From DATGLE01 sp035294325 (GTDB lineage Bacteria; Chloroflexota; Ktedonobacteria; Ktedonobacterales; Ktedonobacteraceae), in the NCBI GenBank assembly GCA_035294325.1, contig DATGLE010000165.1:1-5347 (forward strand): a DNA stretch of 5,347 nucleotides. The letters run 5' to 3'. The position numbers and the translations under genes are program-made. Position 1 is the stretch's first letter. The number at the start of each line of letters is the position of its first letter. A model generated the notes under the pieces. That model saw only the letters and a program-made list of their open reading frames with translations. It ran no database searches and had not been told where the DNA came from. Shown here in pieces: positions 1 to 4,504 of this stretch.

Positions 1-870
1 CTGTTCTGCCTGCTGCATGGACCCGGCATCGCCCTCGATCTCGGCGGGAGTTGCCACAACTGCCGCCGGGGGAACTTCCGTATCGCCGCCTGGTAGCGGC
101 TCGCTGACTATGACAACGCTCTCCGGCTCAAATTCCGTAACAGCGGCAGAAGGCGTGGACTCCTGGGCTGCGTCAGCAGGAACGGTGCTGTCCTCTGGAA
201 GCAATGCGGATTCGCCCAGTGGCTGTGTGATTTTGCGTTGCGCGAGTGGCTGCGTGATCTTACGCCTGGTAAGTGGCTGCGTGATCTTCGCGCGTTCACG
301 GGCAATGGAGGGTATCTTGATCGTTTCTTCTCCCTCGCTCATCAGTTTCTGGAGCAGAAGGGCTTCGGTAGCCTCATCGAAGCGCTGCTCATGATCGGCG
401 GGCGTTCTGGGAGGCATCGAGGCGGCACCAGCCTCCTTCATCGATCTGATCCAGTCGTAGGCGCCTTCCAGTGCGTGCTCGCACCATTCCGTATAATTGC
501 TGCGCATAACGCCGAAGCGTTCGCAGTAGGCGAGGAGTTGCATAGTATGATCGAGCCAGCTTTCGCCGCGCTCCAGCATTTTATCGAGCAGGTCGAGGTC
601 GTCCACGCCGCGCGACTGGAGTTGAGCCAGCGTTGCCAGCGCGATAGCCGATGGGCGAGTCTCCTCCAGGGATACGGCATTTTCGGCAATTGCCTCCTTC
701 AATGCCGCGATCTCTACTTGTAGCGTCTCTATCTGACGTTGCAGCGTCCAGAGCTGAAAACTCTGGTAAAACTGCTCTACGTCCTGCGGTTGGAGCCGCG
801 CGAAGAGGGCGTTTATCTCCTCAGAGGAGGATTGCGGCATCGTAGTGCCGGCAATAGCGTCATTGTTCAT
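1..870 (-). CDS. Uncharacterised coiled-coil protein with triple KITQPL repeat (3' end beyond window)
   Basis: I do not recognise this family. Read by hand on the minus strand, ATG at 870 opens a frame of 290 codons with no stop before the window edge, so the C-terminus is missing. Residues about 38-70 look like a coiled coil (WTLQRQIETLQVEIAALKEA). Residues 71-150 are mostly helical, without membrane segments or a signal peptide. Residues 179-187 carry an acidic EGEETIKIP stretch. KITQPL occurs at 195-200, 204-209 and 213-218, joined by TRR and AQR linkers. From about 219 to 290 the chain is acidic and rich in Pro, Ala, Val and Ser, as in a disordered tail. The start has GAGGAGG at 887-881, 10 bases upstream, and overlaps the stop of the preceding gene (ATGA, 870-867), implying translational coupling. 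The context suggests a link to cell-wall or phospho-signalling proteins; no enzymatic motif is visible. The reading frame is well supported; the function is unknown. Confidence 0.85.
   Translation of the reverse strand, partial: MNNDAIAGTTMPQSSSEEINALFARLQPQDVEQFYQSFQLWTLQRQIETLQVEIAALKEAIAENAVSLEETRPSAIALATLAQLQSRGVDDLDLLDKMLERGESWLDHTMQLLAYCERFGVMRSNYTEWCEHALEGAYDWIRSMKEAGAASMPPRTPADHEQRFDEATEALLLQKLMSEGEETIKIPSIARERAKITQPLTRRKITQPLAQRKITQPLGESALLPEDSTVPADAAQESTPSAAVTEFEPESVVIVSEPLPGGDTEVPPAAVVATPAEIEGDAGSMQQAEQ
217..288 (-). repeat. 27-bp in-frame tandem repeat encoding three KITQPL motifs
   Basis: Three copies occupy 288-271, 261-244 and 234-217 at an exact 27-base period. The hexapeptide K-I-T-Q-P-L is identical in all three. 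The codons differ only at synonymous positions (AAG/AAA, ACG/ACA, CTT/CTC/CTG), while the three-residue linkers change (TRR, AQR). This indicates selection on the peptide rather than only a recent DNA duplication. Each Thr has Leu at +3 and basic residues at -2 or further upstream. Confidence 0.93.
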
Positions 871-1520
871 TGCCCGTTATCCTCCTCGGATTCATGCTGA
901 TTGGCGGAGCGCCGCCTCCAGCGTTCCAGCCAGCGTCGTATCAGGAGATCGGTGCGCGTGCTCTGCTGATCTACCGGTACCAGGCCGGAAGTAGCGGAGG
1001 AAGGGGCCAGATTCGCCAGCCAGCCCGGAGTGTCTGGCCGGGCTATGCTCTGCTGATCGCGCCCGGCCAGGACTGCCGCCAGATGTGCCGGCAAAAGGTC
1101 GGCCCCTGTTCTGTGATCTGGCGGTATCTGCGCGGAAGGGCTGGCGTTGAGCGCAGGTATGGTGTGAGTGTCGAATTTCGGCAGATTGCTCCAGGCAAAG
1201 AGCGCGCGTGAAATAGCCCCCGTCGTCTGCTCGGCCACGTTCGTGCCGGCAGAGGCGTTACCTGTCTCCCGGACAGGGTTTCCGGCGTGGGTGCCGTTTG
1301 AAGGAACATATTCAGCCGGGATTCCATTGGGTGCCGCTTCTGTTTCTGTACGCAGGAACCCCTGAAGCGCCTGTATAATGATGTTATCTGTGGGCGCCGT
1401 TGCTTGCAAGCGGCTCGCCTGTTCTTGCAGCGCTGCCAGTTTCTCTTCGAGAAGCTCCAGCTCTGAATGTAACTGGCGATCAACCTCCCGGTAATGCAGC
1501 CATAGCCGATATTGGCCCAT
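867..1520 (-). CDS. Uncharacterised soluble coiled-coil protein, 217 aa
   Basis: No family is recognised. From ATG 1520 the protein begins MGQYRLWLHYREVDRQL. It continues into a heptad-like coiled coil (about residues 8-42, ending in LEEKLAALQEQASRLQ). A low-complexity middle rich in Ala, Pro, Thr, Asn and Ser covers about 45-185. The tail is a short basic, Trp-rich helix (LLIRRWLERWRRR, about 191-203) followed by an acidic end. There is no signal peptide, membrane segment or catalytic motif. The start is uncertain: ATG 1520 has GGGAAGG only 3 bases away, and GTG 1532 has AAAGGA only 3 bases away. TTG 1550 lacks a Shine-Dalgarno sequence and would sit almost at the predicted transcription start. 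I prefer ATG 1520. The TGA stop overlaps the next ATG by 4 bases, so the two genes are probably co-expressed partners. The basic amphipathic tail could contact membrane or nucleic acid, but that is speculation. Confidence 0.8.
   Translation of the reverse strand: MGQYRLWLHYREVDRQLHSELELLEEKLAALQEQASRLQATAPTDNIIIQALQGFLRTETEAAPNGIPAEYVPSNGTHAGNPVRETGNASAGTNVAEQTTGAISRALFAWSNLPKFDTHTIPALNASPSAQIPPDHRTGADLLPAHLAAVLAGRDQQSIARPDTPGWLANLAPSSATSGLVPVDQQSTRTDLLIRRWLERWRRRSANQHESEEDNGQ
881..887 (-). promoter_or_regulatory. Ribosome binding site for the 870-1 gene
   Basis: GAGGAGG on the minus strand lies 10 bases upstream of ATG 870, inside the 3' end of the preceding gene. It supports ATG 870 as a real start at the ATGA overlap, so ribosomes may load afresh as well as by coupling. 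Confidence 0.75.
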
Positions 1521-1539
1521 AGTCCTTCCCACTATTCCT

Positions 1540-1550
1540 TTGTGATACAA
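1540..1550. promoter_or_regulatory. Possible operator-like dyad TTGTGATACAA
   Basis: TTGT-GAT-ACAA is a short dyad (4-base arms, 3-base centre) about 12-22 bases downstream of the predicted transcription start for the 1520-867 gene. A CTTTG/CAAAG pair (arms 1539-1543 and 1556-1560 on the plus strand) overlaps its left part. The position suits a repressor site, but arms this short can arise by chance. Confidence 0.2.
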
Positions 1551-1568
1551 CGTTCAAAGATCCTGGGC

Positions 1569-1597
1569 AGTATAACATGTGCCACGCCAGGAGACAA
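1569..1597 (-). promoter_or_regulatory. Sigma70-type promoter with extended -10
   Basis: On the minus strand, TTGTCT (1597-1592, 4 of 6 to TTGACA) is followed after exactly 17 bases by TATACT (1574-1569, 5 of 6 to TATAAT). A TGT directly precedes the -10, giving an extended -10. An AT-rich stretch with ATATAT lies upstream of the -35. Transcription would start near 1562, giving a leader of about 40 bases before ATG 1520. It lies in the rodA-downstream gap, so the two left-hand genes can be transcribed independently of the ribF-fha-rodA genes. Confidence 0.65.
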
Positions 1598-1628
1598 GGA
1601 GAAACACGACGATATATTACTATTGAGT

Positions 1629-3023
1629 TCAGGCTGTACCGTCGCGTTCTCTGGCTGTGTTGTACGAGATACGCAAGAGTATGCCGATAATGATGTAGTT
1701 CGCGAGAATAGAACTGCCCCCGTAGCTGAGGAAGGGCAAAGGAATACCCGTGAGTGGCATGAACTTCAAGTTGCCCGCGCTAATAATCAGCGTCTGAATG
1801 GCGAAGATCGAGGTCAATCCGGCTGCGAGCAACTGATTGAACGGATCGCTGGCCTCGATAGCAATGCGGTAGCCGCGATAGATGATGAGCAGGTAGATGC
1901 CGAAGATGGCGAAGAGGCCCGCCAGCCCGAGTTCCTCACCAAGAGCAGTCAGGATCATATCCGACTCCACGACGGGCACGAAGCCGGGTCCCCCCGGGTG
2001 GCCGAGGCCGAGGCCCGAGCCGAGAATGCCCCCGCTCGCCAGCGCGATCAATCCCTGCACAATCTGACCCGCGCCGCCCTGCTCCTGGTACAACTGCTCG
2101 CTGGCCGGCGTCCAGTTGACGACGTTCACGCTCACGACGGCGAAGCGCGAGCGCACGTAACCGAGCAGGCTATAGCCGACGAAGGCCAGCAACACGAAGA
2201 TTGCCAGGCTGCTGATGACGTAAGAGAGCTTGCTGCTGGCGAGGTAGGTCATGCAGAGGAAGAGGCTATAGATGAGCAGCGCCAGGCCGAGTTCGTGCAC
2301 GACCAGGAAAATGAGCAGCGCCATTGCCAGCATGACGACGAGCGGACCGAGCTGGCGCAGCGGCGGCAGGCGCAGGGGTCCCAGGCGCAGATGGCCCTGC
2401 GCGATCATATCACGATTCTCGCTCAGGTAGGCAGCGAAGAAGATAACGATGCTGATTTTCAGAAATTCTGAGGGCTGGAGATGCAGCGGCCCGAAGTTCA
2501 GAATGTCACGAGCCGGAGCATTGGTATGGAACGAACGAATACCTGAGATGACGCTGGGCAGCAGGACGAGGAAGCTGATAAAGGCCCATGTGTACTTGTA
2601 GCGCTCAAGCCAGTTGATATTGCGCAGGATAAATATGGTGATGAGGCAGAAAGCGAGACCTAACAGCACCCAGAGCAATTGCTGCGATCCCAGCGAAGGT
2701 ATGCCGATATCGGGTCCCAGGCGTGTCGCCATGAGCACGCCGATGCTGCTGAGCAGGCCGACGAGGGGCAGCAGCATCTGGTCCGCTTTACGGAAGAAAA
2801 TGCTCATGATGACGTTTACGGCGATCAGACCGGCGATCAGGCCGAGGACCGGGATCAGGCCCTGCACTGTCGGCAGGTTCTTGACACTGAGCGACGAACG
2901 CGGATCGGCGTCGGCAAGCAACAACTGTGTCATCGCTACCAGCAGGATGATGAAGGGAATGATGAAGAGTCCCAGTTCCCTCCAGCGGTAGCGCTGAAAA
3001 ACACCAGGAGATCGACTTGCCAT
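1629..3023 (-). CDS. rodA: RodA/FtsW-type SEDS peptidoglycan glycosyltransferase
   Basis: A polytopic membrane enzyme, 464 aa, that polymerises lipid II into glycan strands, normally with a class B PBP partner. About 12 hydrophobic segments are visible. Two of them (about 17-37 and 54-77) precede the core, as in the longer M. tuberculosis RodA (Rv0017c). Diagnostic motifs are QPSEFLKI (183-190), VESDMILTALGEELG (352-366, with D355 aligning to the catalytic Asp262 of E. coli RodA) and PFLSYGGSSILANYIIIGILLRIS near the end. Two departures are E244 in VHELGLALL, where relatives have D (xDLG), and the loop before the catalytic region (about 304-323), which lacks the usual DPxxDxxGxGYQ pattern. 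I chose ATG 3023, with AGAGAGG 11 bases upstream, over TTG 3032, whose spacing would be 2 bases. It follows fhaA and fhaB, matching the mycobacterial wall locus, which favours RodA. FtsW is the alternative, as the families are hard to separate by sequence alone. Confidence 0.93.
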   Translation of the reverse strand: MASRSPGVFQRYRWRELGLFIIPFIILLVAMTQLLLADADPRSSLSVKNLPTVQGLIPVLGLIAGLIAVNVIMSIFFRKADQMLLPLVGLLSSIGVLMATRLGPDIGIPSLGSQQLLWVLLGLAFCLITIFILRNINWLERYKYTWAFISFLVLLPSVISGIRSFHTNAPARDILNFGPLHLQPSEFLKISIVIFFAAYLSENRDMIAQGHLRLGPLRLPPLRQLGPLVVMLAMALLIFLVVHELGLALLIYSLFLCMTYLASSKLSYVISSLAIFVLLAFVGYSLLGYVRSRFAVVSVNVVNWTPASEQLYQEQGGAGQIVQGLIALASGGILGSGLGLGHPGGPGFVPVVESDMILTALGEELGLAGLFAIFGIYLLIIYRGYRIAIEASDPFNQLLAAGLTSIFAIQTLIISAGNLKFMPLTGIPLPFLSYGGSSILANYIIIGILLRISYNTARERDGTA

Positions 3024-3034
3024 CGTTATCAAAA

Positions 3035-3041
3035 CCTCTCT
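3035..3041 (-). promoter_or_regulatory. Ribosome binding site for rodA
   Basis: AGAGAGG on the minus strand lies 11 bases before ATG 3023 and only 2 bases before the alternative TTG 3032. The spacing is somewhat long for ATG but unworkable for TTG, so it decides the start. Confidence 0.55.
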
Positions 3042-3087
3042 TTAAGAATGTGTCTGGTTGTCAACACCATCGTGCGCTCGCGCCTGC

Positions 3088-3135
3088 GGCGTTCGTTGGA
3101 TGGAGTGTGGTGCGTGGCGCAGCCGCGCGAACGCC
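3088..3135. repeat. Inverted repeat GGCGTTCG/CGAACGCC in the fhaB-rodA gap
   Basis: Perfect 8-base arms at 3088-3095 and 3128-3135 enclose a 32-base GC-rich loop in the rodA upstream region. In the minus-strand transcript this could form a long-loop stem before the rodA ribosome binding site. There is no U tract, so it is not a standard terminator. It could be a leader structure or an RNA stability element. Confidence 0.5.
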
Positions 3136-3138
3136 CGG

Positions 3139-3156
3139 TCAGCGCAAAGGCGCTGA
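3139..3156. repeat. Perfect hairpin just after fhaB
   Basis: TCAGCGC and GCGCTGA (7 base pairs) flank a 4-base loop, starting 18 bases after the fhaB stop in the direction of transcription. No T run follows on either strand, so intrinsic termination is unlikely. An mRNA-processing, pausing or 3'-end protection role for the ribF-fhaA-fhaB message is possible. The stem itself is read directly from the sequence. Confidence 0.55.
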
Positions 3157-3174
3157 GAATCAGGTATCCTCAAC

Positions 3175-3621
3175 CTATTGGGTAAGCTTAAACTGTATAT
3201 AGCCGACACGTACAATATCGCCGATTTTGGCAGGAATAGCTTCGCGGGCCGGCTGATTGTTCACATACGTTCCGTTGACGCTGCCAGCATCCTGAACGTA
3301 CCAGATACCGTTGTGGTACCACAGGCGCGTATGCTCGGCGGAGATAAACTTGTCCGGGAGCTGGATTGTATTGGTCGGTCCGCGCCCGATGTTGGTCTGG
3401 GGGGCGAGTGCGAAGCGCGTCCCCGGCAGGATACTGCTCGGACCGCTATCAACCACGACCAGATGCCCCAGCGTGGCGGGTCCCTGGCCGGCACTGGCGC
3501 TGGCCGACGTTTTGCGCAGGTCCCGCGTAATAGCGATGACCACTTGCATAAGAAAGAGGTAAAGCAGGACGATCAGCAAAAGCCGTAATATTAATAAGAA
3601 CGCATCTATTTGTAAGGGCAT
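3175..3621 (-). CDS. fhaB: FhaB-type membrane-anchored FHA domain protein
   Basis: A 148-aa protein with one N-terminal membrane segment (about 7-31), followed by the basic RDLRK, which predicts a cytoplasmic C-terminus. A Ser/Ala/Gly linker (about 38-50) leads to an FHA domain (about 65-148). The phosphothreonine-binding signature is complete: G79-R80, S94-A-E-H97 and S114-V-N116-G-T. It should bind a Thr-phosphorylated partner at the membrane. The M. tuberculosis homologue (Rv0019c, FhaB/FipA) has the same architecture and similar length and acts in cell-division and wall regulation. ATG 3621 is the only reasonable start; a weak AAGGTGA lies 12 bases upstream, overlapping the fhaA stop. Only 12 bases separate the genes, and they are in the same frame. 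The family assignment is firm; the partner is unknown. Confidence 0.9.
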   Translation of the reverse strand: MPLQIDAFLLILRLLLIVLLYLFLMQVVIAITRDLRKTSASASAGQGPATLGHLVVVDSGPSSILPGTRFALAPQTNIGRGPTNTIQLPDKFISAEHTRLWYHNGIWYVQDAGSVNGTYVNNQPAREAIPAKIGDIVRVGYIQFKLTQ

Positions 3622-3633
3622 AGGGTGGAAGTC

Positions 3634-4500
3634 TCACCTTCTCTCAAAGTAAAAGTCGTAGCTGCCTATGGTGAAACGATCACCGTTGCGTAAGGTATGC
3701 TGGCGCATGTGCGGCGTATTATTGATGGTGATACCGTTGGTGCTGCCAAGATCAAAGATGACGAACTGCCCATCGGGTTGATATTTGATCTGAGCGTGAT
3801 AGCGCGAGACGCGCTTGTCTTCGACGATGATATCATTGCTCAGTTGACGACCTATATTGATGACCGGCTTTTCGATGCGGTATATTTGCTGGCCTGCCTG
3901 TGGCAACTGGATAGTGAGCCGCGCTGGCGGCAGGGGAGGCGTCGCGGTGGGCGGCCTGACTGGAACGCCGCCCGGTCCTGCGGGCAGCGATGGCGACATA
4001 TGCGCGATGCCGGGCTGGTTCTGACCCGGCGGCAATTGCGAGCGCAGCTTCGCCAGTTCTTCAGCGCTGAGCGCCTGGGTAGCCATAATACCGGCGGCAT
4101 CGGCGCCCCCGCTTTGCCGGTCCGCGGCTTCGGCCTCGATGCGGATCATACCGGTGCGCAGCGAGCTATCCGCGTGCAGGCGCAGGATCGGCACTGTTCT
4201 GAGCGTGTAATGCCGGTGCCGGGCGAACTCGACAAGCTGATTCTGCCAGTCGCGAATCAACACCGCCTGGCTCGGCGCCAGTTGTTGATGATCTTTGATG
4301 CTCAGGTAGATATCGAAGACGTTCGGCGCGAGCCAGCGCCCCTCGCCTTGCAGCATGGTGTTATCTTCCAATGCACGTTCTAGCTTGCGCGCTATCTCGA
4401 TTGGCTCCAGCCGGGCGGGAAAAAGACGCGCGAATGGCGCCTCGACCACGCGCTGCATCAATGCTTCGAATTTTGTAAGTGGGTTCTGGCGAGCTTTCAA
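3634..4500 (-). CDS. fhaA: FhaA-type protein: DUF3662/FhaA_N domain plus C-terminal FHA domain
   Basis: A 288-aa cytoplasmic protein. Residues about 10-122 match the FhaA N-terminal domain (FEALMQRVVEAPFARLFP, LEPIEIARKLERALED, LAPNVFDIYLS). Residues about 125-195 form a Pro/Ala/Gly-rich flexible linker. Residues about 196-288 are an FHA domain with G217-R218, S232-R-Y-H235 and S253-T-N255-G, so all main phosphothreonine contacts are present. In mycobacteria, FhaA (Rv0020c) binds Thr-phosphorylated MviN/MurJ and helps control peptidoglycan synthesis; a similar role is inferred here from homology and from rodA nearby. The start is TTG 4500, with a perfect AGGAGG 8 bases upstream. There is no in-frame ATG near the N-terminus, and the domain begins almost at once. 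The gene starts 4 bases after the ribF stop, which implies translational coupling. T141-Q-A-L in the linker is a possible phosphorylation site. Confidence in the family is high. Confidence 0.94.
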   Translation of the reverse strand: MKARQNPLTKFEALMQRVVEAPFARLFPARLEPIEIARKLERALEDNTMLQGEGRWLAPNVFDIYLSIKDHQQLAPSQAVLIRDWQNQLVEFARHRHYTLRTVPILRLHADSSLRTGMIRIEAEAADRQSGGADAAGIMATQALSAEELAKLRSQLPPGQNQPGIAHMSPSLPAGPGGVPVRPPTATPPLPPARLTIQLPQAGQQIYRIEKPVINIGRQLSNDIIVEDKRVSRYHAQIKYQPDGQFVIFDLGSTNGITINNTPHMRQHTLRNGDRFTIGSYDFYFERR

Positions 4501-4504
4501 TGGC

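Noticed and set aside
238..723. A 161-codon plus-strand frame containing repeated GxWLRDL
   Set aside because: The repeat is the complement of the KITQPL codons. The minus-strand frame is open for all 290 codons, has a good SD and keeps the hexapeptide identical with synonymous changes, so the minus strand is the coding one.
1600..1628. Terminator behind rodA
   Set aside because: The sequence is AT-rich but forms no stable GC stem followed by T residues; it fits better as the upstream part of the promoter.
1512..2471. A 319-codon plus-strand open frame
   Set aside because: It lies opposite rodA, and its translation is a run of Glu, Gln, His, Arg and Ala without any domain, as expected for the complement of a membrane-protein gene.
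3045..3075. A perfect TTGACA on the minus strand (3063-3058) as a rodA promoter
   Set aside because: No acceptable -10 lies 16-18 bases downstream; that position falls in the AGAGAGG ribosome binding site. The nearest AT-rich hexamer is only about 13 bases away.
3139..3156. Intrinsic terminator after fhaB
   Set aside because: The stem is perfect, but no T run follows on either strand, so it is kept only as an inverted repeat.
3697..4383. A 228-codon plus-strand open frame
   Set aside because: It lies opposite fhaA, whose two domains and strong SD are clear; the plus-strand product shows no recognisable family and has no convincing ribosome binding site.
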